Source of the DNA: Roseiflexus sp034432635
GTDB taxonomy: Bacteria > Chloroflexota > Chloroflexia > Chloroflexales > Roseiflexaceae
Length of the DNA: 64,000 bases
Direction of reading: 5' to 3'
NCBI GenBank assembly: GCA_034432635.1
Contig: DAOUBK010000034.1
Coordinates: 1-64,000, forward strand
Under the pieces are notes generated by a model that was not told where the DNA came from, searched no databases, and saw nothing but the letters and a program-made list of their open reading frames with translations. Of this stretch, positions 1-9,867 are shown piece after piece; position 1 is the stretch's first letter; each line of letters begins with the position of its first letter. The position numbers and the translations under genes are program-made.

Positions 1-61
1 CGACGAGCGGGGCAGCAACCGTGACAACCGGCAGGATGTCGAGCGGAGCAGACGTCGTCAT
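1..61 (-). CDS. 5' end of an unidentified gene (partial)
   Basis: An ATG on the minus strand at 59-61 opens 20 codons that run off the left edge (MTTSAPLDILPVVTVAAPLV). A good Shine-Dalgarno sequence (AAAGGAGA) lies about 7 nt upstream, which is the main support for a real start. The N-terminus is hydrophobic but too short to assign a family. It points the same way as the GH57 gene, about 290 nt downstream of that gene's end. Confidence 0.55.
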   Translation of the reverse strand, partial: MTTSAPLDILPVVTVAAPLV

Positions 62-347
62 AGCGCTCTCCTTTCGGCGTATTGCCCCAGTCATTGTAGC
101 ACACGCGCCTCTTTTCGCGCACTCTGCTCTTCTCCCCTTCCCCAGGCTTTGCTCAGCATACATTGCTCGCACGTAGAGCGAGCGGCATAATAATAACTCT
201 TGCTCAAAGCGGTGCGGCGCTCAGGCGAAGCGCCGGGGTGATGATGCGACAGCGTACCCTGACTTCTATGACACCAGATTTGATATAAGAGTGTTCCTCG
301 AAGGGAGAGTTCCTGGAAGAGATCGGCAGATCGACGCGTGCGGCATC

Positions 348-2783
348 TTATCGACCATGCCCGGCCATACTGATACCGAGCAGAGTTGCGGCGGTCGCAA
401 AACGCTCCGTCCAGATGCGCGCGCGCTGATCACCTGCGCGTGCGCGCGCTGCCAGTTCGGTGTAGTGGGTTGCGCGGATAGCGAAGACGGCATTCTGGGC
501 ACGCCACAGATTGATCTCGAAGGGCAGCGCGCGCACCAGCCGCGCCAGATTCAACAGGCGGTCGAACAGTACCGACGACTCCGGATCGGTCAGGAGGCGT
601 GCGGTGACCTGTTCGATGGAGCGGCGCAATTCACCGATCAGCGGTTCACGCACCAGTGACACCCCCGCACGATGCGCCGAGTCGATCAACGACCGCGCCC
701 GTTCAAAGTCAGGAGGGTCTGCTGTGAGTGCCCGATAGATCGCCGTGCTCATAGCGTACTCCGCGGCTATGGCGACCTCGGACGGCAGCGGGATGCCCTG
801 ATTGGTCAGGAACGAAATCAGCGGCGTGTGGCGGTCGTAGAGCCGCTGATAGGCAGCAGCCGTCTCTTCGAGGGCGGGCGCCAGGATCGCCCGAACAATA
901 GCTCGCTGTTCATCATAGAAGACCGACTTGAGCGAGTAATCGAGGCGTCCAAAATGCCGTGTCAGCGTCTGCACAACATCGGCGAGATCAGCGCGTTCGA
1001 ACGCCGGTGAAATGGTGTGCAGCAGATCGGCGTAACTCTCGGCGCCATCCTCGGTGCGCACGGCGCCGATCAGGTTCTGGTCGCCGAGATGTAGCACGCC
1101 ATAGCGCAATTCCGCTGACTCGAGCGTAATCGTTGATGTGACACGCGCCACTCCCAGCGCCAGTTTTGCGTGCCCGGCTTCCATGACCCGGTGACGTCGC
1201 TGCTCGACAGTGTAGCAGTAGACCCGCTGCGGATCGGTCTGGATGTTGAACAGCGAAGTGGCGGCATAGTGCGCCGCCACCTGGCGCAGGTCTACCACGT
1301 GCGGCAGAACCAGTTGCTCGTAGACGCCGTGGCCGTTGACAAACTGTGGTACGTTACTGGGCGCCTCCGCGAGCCGCCGCAGGAACTCCGGTTCCAGATC
1401 GTCGCCATCGAGCGCGCGTGCAAGCTGAATCGCGCGTGCAGCGTAGTGCAGCACCTGAACCGTTTCGATCCCCGACAGTTCGGCGAAGAACCAGCCGCAA
1501 CTGGTGTACATTAACATGGCTTGCCGCTGGATCTCGAGTAAATGCAACACCTCGATGCGTTCTTCGGCGTTCAGTTCACGGGTCGCATGCTCGGCGAGGA
1601 ACGCATTCACCGCTTCGGGTGATCGGTCGAGCACGACGCGAATGTAGTCATCGCGCGCCGCCCATGGATCGAACAGCAATCGTTCGGCGACAGCCTCGAA
1701 CCGTGCTGCGAGCGTATCGCGCAACCAGTCGAGCGCGGCGCGGAGCGGCGCACGCCATGTTTGCTTCCATCCTTCACGCCCGCCGGTGCTGCAACCGCAG
1801 TCGCTTCGCCAGCGCTCGATGCCGTGGAAGCAACTCCATGAGGTGTTTTCAGCGATCTGCACCTCGTGCGTTGGCGGATGAATAGCCAGAAACGCAGAAT
1901 AGTTCGTCAGACGAGCCAGGCGCTCGCGTTCGAGATAGTGGAGCGCATATGCCAGCGCCATATCGCCACGGGGATGGTGGTGTCCGTAGGACTCACCATC
2001 GGTGGCAATGTGCACCAGTTGTGGTCCAACACGCTCGTGGAACCCGCCAAGCAGACGATGGGCGAAATTGTCGCCGTTATAGAGCAGTCCCTCGAATGCG
2101 ACGGCGCGCGAGATATGACCATTGTAGAAAAAGATGACAATCGTGCGACCGGACGGCAGATGCTGCAGGTACGGCATTGTCGGATCAATTCTACCGCTGC
2201 TGACATCCTGCCAGGCAGTTGCACCGATCTTCCGCACGGCGCGCGCCTGATAGGGCGACAGAATGGTAAAACGGATACCGCACTCTGCCAGCGTTTCGAG
2301 TGTTTCGATATCAACGGCTGTTTCCGGGAGCCACATACCCTCCGGCATCCGTCCAAAGCGGCGTTCAAAGTCACGGATCCCCCAGATCACCTGCGTCCGC
2401 TTATCGCGCCGGTTTGCCAGCGGCATGATCATATGATTGTACGCCTGGGCAATAGCAGACCCGTGACCGGCGCAGAGCGCCCTGCTCTGCCGGTCTGCCT
2501 CAATAATCGCGTGGTAGGTTGCAGGAACATACTTTTCGAGCCAGGCGAGCAGGGTGGGACCAAAGTTGAAACTGATGCGACTGTAGTTGTTGACAATCTG
2601 AATGATCCGACCGTCGCCATCAAGAATGCGAGACGCTGTGTTGGGCGTATAGCATTCGGCGGCGACGCGCTCATTCCAGTCGTGGTACGGATGGGCTGAG
2701 TGTTGGGGCGCTATGGTTTCGAGCCATGGATTTTCCCGTGGCGGCTGGTAGAAATGACCATGAATGCAAACGTAGCGTTCCAC
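348..2783 (-). CDS. Glycoside hydrolase family 57 protein with DUF3536
   Basis: 811 residues. GH57 enzymes act on alpha-glucans by a retaining mechanism; the substrate here is unknown. The GH57 signatures are visible: HGHFYQPP near residue 8, the WLPE block with the presumed nucleophile Glu154, and TDGESYG with the presumed acid/base Asp262. The C-terminal half matches the DUF3536 extension of large GH57 proteins, giving a length typical of that group. No signal peptide is seen, so it is probably cytoplasmic. The gene starts 4 nt after the lutB stop codon, so it is very likely cotranscribed with lutAB. The family call is firm; the link to lactate oxidation is only positional. A role in glycogen or polymer turnover is inference. 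Confidence 0.9.
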   Translation of the reverse strand: MERYVCIHGHFYQPPRENPWLETIAPQHSAHPYHDWNERVAAECYTPNTASRILDGDGRIIQIVNNYSRISFNFGPTLLAWLEKYVPATYHAIIEADRQSRALCAGHGSAIAQAYNHMIMPLANRRDKRTQVIWGIRDFERRFGRMPEGMWLPETAVDIETLETLAECGIRFTILSPYQARAVRKIGATAWQDVSSGRIDPTMPYLQHLPSGRTIVIFFYNGHISRAVAFEGLLYNGDNFAHRLLGGFHERVGPQLVHIATDGESYGHHHPRGDMALAYALHYLERERLARLTNYSAFLAIHPPTHEVQIAENTSWSCFHGIERWRSDCGCSTGGREGWKQTWRAPLRAALDWLRDTLAARFEAVAERLLFDPWAARDDYIRVVLDRSPEAVNAFLAEHATRELNAEERIEVLHLLEIQRQAMLMYTSCGWFFAELSGIETVQVLHYAARAIQLARALDGDDLEPEFLRRLAEAPSNVPQFVNGHGVYEQLVLPHVVDLRQVAAHYAATSLFNIQTDPQRVYCYTVEQRRHRVMEAGHAKLALGVARVTSTITLESAELRYGVLHLGDQNLIGAVRTEDGAESYADLLHTISPAFERADLADVVQTLTRHFGRLDYSLKSVFYDEQRAIVRAILAPALEETAAAYQRLYDRHTPLISFLTNQGIPLPSEVAIAAEYAMSTAIYRALTADPPDFERARSLIDSAHRAGVSLVREPLIGELRRSIEQVTARLLTDPESSVLFDRLLNLARLVRALPFEINLWRAQNAVFAIRATHYTELAARARAGDQRARIWTERFATAATLLGISMAGHGR

Positions 2784-2786
2784 TCC

Positions 2787-4199
2787 TCACTCCTGCTTCT
2801 TCCGCTCTTCCCACAGTTCGGTGAATGTCTTTGGCGCAAACGGTGGAAAATCGCGTTGCTTTGTCCATCCGTCGAGTGGCGGCGGCAACCAGCGCACCGG
2901 TCCATTCCGCCCAAGCAGGCGGGTGCCAAGGGATGCCATCTTCCCGCCCAGGCGATAGAACGCCGGGCTAGTCATTGCCTGGCGCCAGCCGAACATCATC
3001 GGCGGTTCATAGACCTCGTATTTGCTGTTTTTCACCGCGTCGGCGCGCAGACGCAGCAGCAGGTCGGGAATAGCGATTTTGACCGGGCAGGCCCATTCGC
3101 ACGCACCACAAAGACTGGAGGCATGCGGGAGTTTGTGTGCGTCGGGAATATCCGGTTGCAGCAGGGGGGTCAGGATCGCGCCGATCGGACCGGAATAGAC
3201 CCCGCCATATGCGTGCCCGCCGATTGATTGATAAACCGGACAGGCATTCAGGCAGGCGCCGCACCGAATGCACATCAGCGCCTCAGCATATTTCCCGCCA
3301 ATAATCTCCGAGCGGCGATTATCGAGCAGTATCAGGTGGAACTCTTCCGGTCCGTCCGGTTCGTGCCGACGGCGCGGTCCGCTGATGATCGACGTGTACA
3401 CCGAGAGGCGCTGCCCGGTTGCCGAGCGCGCGAGCACCTGCAACAATACGCCCAGGTCATCGAGGCTCTCACAGATGCGCTCGATCCCCATAATCGCGAC
3501 ATGGATCCGCGGCGCAGTCGTCGTCAGGCGTGCATTCCCCTCATTTTCGACGATCACGATCGCCCCTTCGTTCGCTACGCCGAAATTTACGCCGCTGATA
3601 CCCATATCTGCCTGGAGAAAACGCTGCCGCAGGACGGTGCGCGCAGTGCGGGTCATTGTCGGAATGTCATCGGTCGGCTCCATGCCCAGATGGTGAACGA
3701 ACAGATCGCGCACCTGTTCGCGGGTCTTGTGAATTGCTGGTGCGATAATGTGGGAAGGTGTCTCGCCAGCGAGCTGGATGATATACTCTCCCAGATCGGT
3801 TTCGATGACTTCCAGCCCCACCTGTTCAAGCGACTCATTGAGATGGATCTCTTCCGATGCCATCGACTTCGATTTGACAATCGTGCGCACTCTCCGCCGT
3901 TGGGCGAGGTCGATGATATACTGACGTGCCGCAGCGCCATCCTCCGCCCAGCAGACGTGTCCGCCATGCCGTTCGACGTTTTCGGCGAGGCGAACGAGCA
4001 ATTCGTCGAGGCGCGCCAGCGCTCCGGCGCGGATCGCGCGCGCCTGATCGCGCAACGCCTCGAAATTATCAACATCGGCAACGGCTCGCGCGCGATTACC
4101 AGTAAAGCGAGTCGTCGCTCGCTCCAGAGCAGTTTGCAGTAACGGATCGTGCAGTGCACCATCAACCCGCTCAACGAACGCAATAGTCTGTGACGACAT
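2787..4199 (-). CDS. lutB: LutB-type iron-sulfur protein (LUD domain)
   Basis: 470 residues. The N-terminal 300 residues form a LUD domain (for example GVNFGVANEGAIVIVENEG at about 203-221). The C-terminal part carries ferredoxin-like clusters: C310-x2-C313-x2-C316-x3-C320 and C364-x2-C367-x3-C371. LutB works with LutA and usually LutC in NAD-independent L-lactate oxidation to pyruvate, in the cytoplasm or at the membrane face. Here it lies between lutA (34 nt upstream) and the GH57 gene (4 nt downstream). No separate lutC is visible nearby. Family assignment is strong; lactate as substrate is inferred from the family. Confidence 0.9.
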   Translation of the reverse strand: MSSQTIAFVERVDGALHDPLLQTALERATTRFTGNRARAVADVDNFEALRDQARAIRAGALARLDELLVRLAENVERHGGHVCWAEDGAAARQYIIDLAQRRRVRTIVKSKSMASEEIHLNESLEQVGLEVIETDLGEYIIQLAGETPSHIIAPAIHKTREQVRDLFVHHLGMEPTDDIPTMTRTARTVLRQRFLQADMGISGVNFGVANEGAIVIVENEGNARLTTTAPRIHVAIMGIERICESLDDLGVLLQVLARSATGQRLSVYTSIISGPRRRHEPDGPEEFHLILLDNRRSEIIGGKYAEALMCIRCGACLNACPVYQSIGGHAYGGVYSGPIGAILTPLLQPDIPDAHKLPHASSLCGACEWACPVKIAIPDLLLRLRADAVKNSKYEVYEPPMMFGWRQAMTSPAFYRLGGKMASLGTRLLGRNGPVRWLPPPLDGWTKQRDFPPFAPKTFTELWEERKKQE

Positions 4200-4233
4200 A
4201 CCTGTACGCCTCTCTCATTCCTGTTTCGACCGC

Positions 4234-4977
4234 CTAACCCTTTACCCGGTTTGCCAGCACTTCGGCAAGGTGACACGCCCGCACTCGTGATTTCGACCGA
4301 CTGAGACCGCCGGCGATCTGCGTCATGCAACTCGCATCGCCGGTAACGACCAGATCGCAGCCACATTCCGTGATGTGCGTCAATTTACGATGGAGCATCG
4401 CTTCGGAGATCTGGTGTTGCTTGACTGCGAACAGACCGCCGAAGCCGCAGCATTCGTCGCTACCCGGTAGCGGGACGATCCGCGCGCCAGCGACGTGATC
4501 GAGTAATATGCGCGCCTGCCGCCCCAACCCCATGTAGCGCATCCCGTGGCATGCATCATGAAACGCGATGACCCCATCGTATCGCGCGCCAACGTCGATA
4601 ACACCGAGCACATCGACCAGATACTCGCTCAACTCATAGGTGCGGCTCGCCAGTTCTTTTGCCGCCGATTCGTGGCGCGTCCCGTGAAAAAGTTCGTGGT
4701 ACAGGTGGCGAATCATCGAGCCGCATGAACCGGAGGGGAGCACCACATCTCTCTGGTTGCGCAAGACCTCGATGGTTCGTCCCGCAACAGCATAGGCATC
4801 GTCGCGAAACCCGGCGTTGAATGCCATCTGCCCGCAACAGGTCAACCCACGCGGAACGTGTACTTCGACCCCCTGACGTTCGAGCAGTTCGGCGGCGGCG
4901 AATCCAATGTCGGGATAGATCTGATCGACGATGCAGGTAACGAATAGCGCGGCTCGTCGACGCGGCTGCGCGGTCAT
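4234..4977 (-). CDS. lutA: LutA-type Fe-S oxidoreductase (two CCG domains)
   Basis: 247 residues from ATG 4977. An upstream in-frame start at 5004 exists, but 4977 has an AAGAGG Shine-Dalgarno about 8 nt away and gives the canonical N-terminus MTAQPRRRAALFVTC. Two cysteine-rich CCG domains are visible: TCCGQMAFNAG near residue 46, and DECCGFGG in the C-terminal half after HDACHGMRYMG. These domains bind a 4Fe-4S cluster in LutA, GlpC and HdrB relatives. It is the first gene of lutA-lutB-GH57. It probably hands electrons from lactate to the quinone pool together with LutB. Confidence 0.88.
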   Translation of the reverse strand: MTAQPRRRAALFVTCIVDQIYPDIGFAAAELLERQGVEVHVPRGLTCCGQMAFNAGFRDDAYAVAGRTIEVLRNQRDVVLPSGSCGSMIRHLYHELFHGTRHESAAKELASRTYELSEYLVDVLGVIDVGARYDGVIAFHDACHGMRYMGLGRQARILLDHVAGARIVPLPGSDECCGFGGLFAVKQHQISEAMLHRKLTHITECGCDLVVTGDASCMTQIAGGLSRSKSRVRACHLAEVLANRVKG

Positions 4978-5004
4978 CAATGACCTCTTCTCTTGCTGAT
5001 ACAA

Positions 5005-5471
5005 AACTCTTCCGAATCGGATTATAACAAATGTCGCCCCGTGCAGTGCGCGACACCGGCTTTCATAGAACTCTCATCTTCCGGTTGCATCCTTCGTCCT
5101 GTGCGGTGCGTCTATTACGGTGAACATAGATATCGCGGCGGTTATCACCAGCAAGAATTGATCATCGACCAGATCGATAGCCAGTACCGCCGCCGTATCC
5201 CCTCTTTCACGGTCGCGTATGAGCGACCGTTTTTTGATCCCCTGAAGGATAATCGTCTCGAGAACGACAACGGAAGTCCGTCTTGATCCAGCGCGTGCTG
5301 TGGGCTTCCAGCAGAAGCACGGCATTATCGGCGACGCCTGCTGCTCATCAGAAATGGGCAGGGGCGCGACCACGTCCGCAAGGAAGCGGGTCGTGGTTAC
5401 ACCCCCGGTGCGATTGCCCGTGTGCAGATCAGACACCTGTAATTCCCGGTTCGCAGTGATCGTCCCTGCTG
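5005..5471. other. Gene-poor gap between lutA and the EMO-like gene
   Basis: No convincing gene. A 120-codon minus ORF (5074-5436) and a 97-codon plus ORF (4993-5286) overlap each other, and neither has a recognisable domain. Two hairpins are present: 5209-5230, treated separately, and an imperfect one at 5369-5397 (ACCACG/CGTGGT outer stem, CCGC/GCGG inner stem). The second lies just downstream of the EMO-like gene on its own strand but lacks a clear U-tract. Confidence 0.4.
5209..5236 (+). terminator. Terminator-like hairpin pointing away from local genes
   Basis: A perfect 8-bp stem (ACGGTCGC / GCGACCGT), a 6-nt loop and then a run of T on the plus strand form a textbook intrinsic-terminator shape. 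All neighbouring genes are on the minus strand, so it would end a transcript with no known gene. It may be a remnant, serve antisense transcription or be chance. Confidence 0.35.
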
Positions 5472-7655
5472 CTACTCCAGCGACTCGAGCAGCAATTCCG
5501 CCATGTCCTTGCGTGCCAGTTGTTCATCGACACCGGCATTCTTGGCTGCGTCCTCGAACATGACCATACAGAACGGACACGCAAGCGCCAGCGTTTGCGG
5601 CTTCTCCTGCATCAACTGCTCCAGGCGAATTGCGTTGACGCCGCGCTTGCCCCATCCTTCCATCCAGACATTGCCGCCGCCACCGCCACAGCACATCGCC
5701 CGTTCACGGTTCCAGTCCGGCGCCTCGACGAGTTGCACGCCAGGAATGGCTTGCAGCACTGCGCGCGGCGCGTCGTAAATATCGTTGTAGCGCCCGATGT
5801 AGCATGGATCGTGGTAGACGACCTTCTGTTCGATCGGACGTTTCGGTGTGAGTTTCCCTTCGCGTACCAGTTGCGCCAGCAGGTCGGTATGGTGAACGAC
5901 CTGATAATCGATACCGGCACGTCCACCAAATTGCGGATATTCGTTCTTGATCGTATTGAAGCAGTGTGCGCAGGTTGTCACAATCGTCTTGAACCTGTAT
6001 TGATGCATAGTTTCGATATTCGCTTGCGCCTGCGCCTGAAACAGGAGCTCCTCTCCCATGCGGCGCGCCGGATCGCCGGTGCAACTCTCCTCCTCGCCGA
6101 GGATCGCAAAATCGACACCGGCACGGGTCAGCAGTTGCACCATCGCGCGGGCGACACGTTTCGAGCGTTCATCGTAGGCAGGGGCGCACCCGACCCAGTA
6201 CAGCACCTCGGCGCTCTCCTTCTCCGCCATCGTCGGCACGTCCAGCCCATCCGTCCAGACGGTGCGCTCGCGTGCCGGCAGGCGCCATGGATTGCCGGCG
6301 CGCTCGATGCCTTCCAGCACACGCTTGACATTCGCGGGTACCTCACTCTGGATCATGGTCAGGTTGCGCCGTACATCGACAATCAGGTCCACATGTTCGA
6401 TCATTGCCGGGCACTCTTCCATACAGGCGCGGCATGTCGTGCAGGACCAGATTTCGTTCTCGGTATAGATTCCATGTTCGACCAGCGGCAGCGTCTCGCG
6501 GTCACCCTCGATCGCTGCATAGACCGGCGTGCGTTCGGCGACCGGTTTGGGCGCTTCGTTGTACTGGTCGGTGCGCAAAACCGTATGCGCCCGTCCCAGG
6601 CTGCCGTCGTGCAACAGCACCGGCTCGCCGCGTTGCAGGTTCGCCATTTTGGTGATCAGGAACTTGGGCGACAGTTGTGATCCCGAAGCGTATGCCGGAC
6701 ACTTCGACTGACACCGCCCACACTGCATACAGGCATCGAAATCGAGCCGCTGCTTCCAGGTGAAGTCCGCCAGCGTCGCCACACCGAGGCGCGGCTCGTC
6801 CTTCTCGATTTCGGCTTCCAGATTGGGAATGGGGGTCAGCGCCCCTTTTGGCTCCAGGTCGCGGAAGAAGGTGTTGAGCGGCGTATAGATAATATGTTGC
6901 AGTTTCGAGAAAGGTATCGACGCAATGAACGCGAACGATGCCAGCGTATGGCTGAACCAGAAGAACAGGTGTAACCCCAACCCAACCGTACTCCCGTCGC
7001 CGAGACCGATATTACGGAACACTATTGCCAGCCCATAGCCCACAAAAGCGCGCGGCGCCCAATCCTGGGCAAACACCGACACACCACCGATGGTCTGGTT
7101 CGCCAGCCGCAACCCTTCGATGAAGTACCCGCTGAAGCCAATATACCCCAGCACTGCCAACGCCCACAGATCGGTGCGCCGGTTGTGCAGCCGGTCGGGG
7201 TATCTGGTGTAGCGACGGTACGCCATCCAGATCAGACCGGCGATAAAGAGCAGCCCCATAAAATCCATGATCAGTTCGTAGTTCTTGTAGAACTCACCGA
7301 CCAGGATTTTCCCGGCATCTTCTCCCATAAGCGGCACGGTAAAATCTTCCTCGACGGCGATGATGTCGGTGCCGATAAAGAGCGCGATAAACCCGAAGAA
7401 GACGATGGCATGCATGATGCCCGGTCGCCGGTCTTTGAGCGTCTTCTTCTGCCCGAACACCTGCACGATAAACTCGACTGCACGTTTGCGGAGATCGTCG
7501 ATCCGCATGTCAGGGCGCCCTTTACGCCAGCGATTGATGTCGCGCAGCACCCCCCACGTCATCACTGCCAGCACGATGAGCGCAGAACCATACACCGTCA
7601 GCGAGCCGACCGTCTCGCCAACATTCCAGTAGATCTCACGGAAGGCTTCGGTCAT
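5472..7655 (-). CDS. Membrane Fe-S oxidoreductase, EMO/HdrD-like with NarI-type b domain
   Basis: 727 residues. About five hydrophobic segments (roughly 20-40, 80-100, 130-150, 165-185, 225-250) form a cytochrome b/NarI-like membrane part. Two ferredoxin clusters follow (C309-C319 CMQCGRCQSKC; C405-C415 CTTCRACMEEC), then two CCG-type domains (including CAHCFN and CCGGGGGN). This order matches the ETF:(methyl)menaquinone oxidoreductase (EMO) type, which passes electrons from fatty-acid or amino-acid oxidation via ETF to menaquinone. Respiratory HdrD- or GlpC-like relatives are the alternative. No etfAB genes lie in the window. Expected location is the cytoplasmic membrane with clusters inside. 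Confidence 0.82.
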   Translation of the reverse strand: MTEAFREIYWNVGETVGSLTVYGSALIVLAVMTWGVLRDINRWRKGRPDMRIDDLRKRAVEFIVQVFGQKKTLKDRRPGIMHAIVFFGFIALFIGTDIIAVEEDFTVPLMGEDAGKILVGEFYKNYELIMDFMGLLFIAGLIWMAYRRYTRYPDRLHNRRTDLWALAVLGYIGFSGYFIEGLRLANQTIGGVSVFAQDWAPRAFVGYGLAIVFRNIGLGDGSTVGLGLHLFFWFSHTLASFAFIASIPFSKLQHIIYTPLNTFFRDLEPKGALTPIPNLEAEIEKDEPRLGVATLADFTWKQRLDFDACMQCGRCQSKCPAYASGSQLSPKFLITKMANLQRGEPVLLHDGSLGRAHTVLRTDQYNEAPKPVAERTPVYAAIEGDRETLPLVEHGIYTENEIWSCTTCRACMEECPAMIEHVDLIVDVRRNLTMIQSEVPANVKRVLEGIERAGNPWRLPARERTVWTDGLDVPTMAEKESAEVLYWVGCAPAYDERSKRVARAMVQLLTRAGVDFAILGEEESCTGDPARRMGEELLFQAQAQANIETMHQYRFKTIVTTCAHCFNTIKNEYPQFGGRAGIDYQVVHHTDLLAQLVREGKLTPKRPIEQKVVYHDPCYIGRYNDIYDAPRAVLQAIPGVQLVEAPDWNRERAMCCGGGGGNVWMEGWGKRGVNAIRLEQLMQEKPQTLALACPFCMVMFEDAAKNAGVDEQLARKDMAELLLESLE

Positions 7656-7983
7656 ACGGAGCTCCCCAGGGCCTCATGGCCAGAAATGATAATAGTGTTA
7701 CTAAAAACGAATCATCGCTGCTCTTCGAGGATAACCGCCATCCGCTAGAAGCGCTGCTTTGTCCGAATGATAGCAGATGAGTCAACGCCGATGCAGCATA
7801 TCACGCAGAGCGCACCACGTCAAAATGACGCATACACTACACAGGACGCGGACAAATGCTTTACATTACGTAAGCGCCCTGTGCAGACTGTTGTCATTAT
7901 GGCATATCGTCTCAGCGCATAGGGAGAAGAGGAAACGTCAGGAGGTTAAAGATTCGTAACCGCTTCCTGGAGTGGGGCGATTA
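7656..7983. other. Intergenic stretch
   Basis: About 330 nt between the EMO-like gene and the decayed methyltransferase. It probably holds the EMO-like promoter on the minus strand, but no convincing -35/-10 pair was found. A short plus-strand ORF at 7777-7959 has no support. Confidence 0.3.
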
Positions 7984-8717
7984 TCACCCAGAGATCGACG
8001 GCAGGAAGTCGGGCATGTTCCGATACAGTCGGGCGATCACCACACAGCGATCGGTGCCATCCACGATCTGCACCGGATGCAGACCAGCCTGACGCAACAT
8101 TTCGGCAAGGGTAACAGGATCGGGCAGGCGATCCTGAGCCGCTGCGCCACCTGCCCGTTGATGAATCGCATTGATCGTTTCCCGACTGCTCGCATGACAG
8201 ATGACCAGGGTTCCATCCGGCGCCAGACAGCGTTGTAGTGCGCACAACACGCCCCTTTATCGGCGAAATGTGGCAGAACTACATTGCAGATGATCCAGTC
8301 GAACGCATGATCGTGCAGCGGCGGCTCCCCGGCATCTGCCTAAATGCACAGGTCTGCTCCACCCTTGCTCATAGCGTGGCGCAGCATTCGCCTGGAGATG
8401 TCCAGCCCGATCAGTTGCCCGCCGACGCCGATGATCGGTCGGATCAACACGAACAGCACTCCGGTGCCGCACCCGACATCGAGCACCCATGCGCCGGGGC
8501 GAATCCCAAGCCCGTTGATAATCTCGGTCAGACGAATCACCGTCTCCGGACTCGTCCTGGCATCCCAGGAGTCAGCCAATTGGTCGAAGAAAGGCTGTTC
8601 GTCGCGCCATCCCACGGCAATCGCCTCGCTGCTGAGAGGGTTTCTTGCTGATAACATCGTATCATAGAACGGGTTCTTTCTTTCACAGGATGGCGGAAAC
8701 CGGTTGTCTCTCCCCAC
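7984..8717 (-). pseudogene. Decayed class I SAM methyltransferase
   Basis: The N-terminal part (8343-8717) has motif I (WVLDVGCGTGVLF) and the following acidic-loop region (LIGLDISRRML). It ends at an in-frame TAG (8340-8342) that looks like CAG to TAG. The same frame continues with sensible methyltransferase sequence (HDHAFDWIICNVVLPHF). It must then shift by one base at the GGGG run 8252-8255 to join the C-terminal part (LCALQRCLAPDGTLVICHAS onward). Adding one G restores the frame exactly. Two independent lesions make a pseudogene more likely than one sequencing error. The start (GTG 8717 or ATG 8657) is uncertain. Confidence 0.8.
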
Positions 8718-8829
8718 GAACCATGCCTATGTACGGCACTGGTCTCTCCTGCTCGCGTGAAGACGGACCCGTTCACTGTGCGCTCTGGCGTGTTCTGGAA
8801 CAGAAGGTGCAACCTCCGCACCGGTGATG

Positions 8830-9867
8830 TTACGCGACGCGCAGCACGATCTTCGTGGCGCGCGTTGCGCCTGCCAGCAACTCCTCGAACGCTGCCGGTC
8901 CTTCCGCCAGCGGTCGTTCTTCGAGCCAGTCGCCATCGAGAGGGACTCGTCCTTCCGCCAGAAGCGCAAGTGCACGCGCAAAATCGGCATCGCTGTAGGT
9001 GAAACTGCCGGTCACGGTGATTTCCTGACGCACGATGTAGTTGGCAGGAAGCATCGACTCTTCTTCGTGAAGACCAATAAAAACAACCCGTCCGCCAGGA
9101 ATGACGGCACGCACCGCCTGATCGCGGGTAGCGGCGAGACCCACCGCGTCGATGACAGCATCGGCGCCGCCGGAAGCAAACGTCTGTACTGCGTTGAGGA
9201 CATTCTGACGTGCATTGACGGTTGCACCGGCGCCCCAGGCGCGCGCTACTGCCAGTCGCCGGTCGGAGACGTCGCTCACCAGGATGTGTTCGATCCCCGC
9301 AGCGCGCGCGGCAACCAGGCAAAGCAGACCGATCGGACCGGCGCCAAGAATAACGAGGCGCTCTGGCGCTCCGGTGTGCGTTACAGCGCGTACACTGCAC
9401 GCCAGTGGTTCGGTGAGCGATCCCAGCGTGAGCGACATATGATCGGGGAGAGGAACGCAGAGGTGCGCCGGCACTGCCACGTAGGTGGCGAACGCACCGG
9501 GTCGATGGGCGCTGATCAGTTGTCGGTTGCGGCACAGGTTGTGCTTTCCCGCCTGACAACGATCACACACACCACACGTCAGCAAGGGGTTGAAGGTCAC
9601 GCGTGTGCCAGCGTGCGCCGGCGAACCATCACTCAGTGATGCATCGCTGTCGAAGGCGATCCGCCCCGCCGCTTCGTGACCCATAATCAGCGGTGGCTTT
9701 CGCAAACTGTTCTGTCCGAGATACCCGCTGAGTTCCGATCCGCAAATGCCAACCGCTGCCACCTCCACGAGCACCTCACCCGGTTCAGGCGTCGGCACAG
9801 GTTCGCGACGCAGTTCCATCTTGCGCGGTTCGAGCCAGACCAGCGCATCCATTGTAGATATCATCAT
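8830..9867 (-). CDS. Zinc-dependent alcohol dehydrogenase, MDR superfamily
   Basis: 345 residues. Medium-chain dehydrogenases oxidise alcohols or polyols using NAD(P). Visible features are catalytic zinc ligands C42 and H64-E65 (ICGSE, MGHEAAGR), the structural-zinc lobe with cysteines 98, 101, 104 and 112, and a Rossmann motif GAGPIG near residue 177. The start at 9867 is supported by an AAGGAAGG Shine-Dalgarno about 8 nt upstream; the next codon is also ATG. The closest types by sequence are threonine or sorbitol dehydrogenases, but the substrate cannot be set. It is isolated, with a 460-nt gap upstream and a pseudogene downstream. Confidence 0.88.
   Translation of the reverse strand: MMISTMDALVWLEPRKMELRREPVPTPEPGEVLVEVAAVGICGSELSGYLGQNSLRKPPLIMGHEAAGRIAFDSDASLSDGSPAHAGTRVTFNPLLTCGVCDRCQAGKHNLCRNRQLISAHRPGAFATYVAVPAHLCVPLPDHMSLTLGSLTEPLACSVRAVTHTGAPERLVILGAGPIGLLCLVAARAAGIEHILVSDVSDRRLAVARAWGAGATVNARQNVLNAVQTFASGGADAVIDAVGLAATRDQAVRAVIPGGRVVFIGLHEEESMLPANYIVRQEITVTGSFTYSDADFARALALLAEGRVPLDGDWLEERPLAEGPAAFEELLAGATRATKIVLRVA

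Noticed and set aside
5074..5436. 120-codon minus ORF between lutA and the EMO-like gene (possible lutC remnant)
   Set aside because: No LutC motif could be recognised, and it overlaps a plus ORF and two hairpins; kept only as part of the intergenic description.
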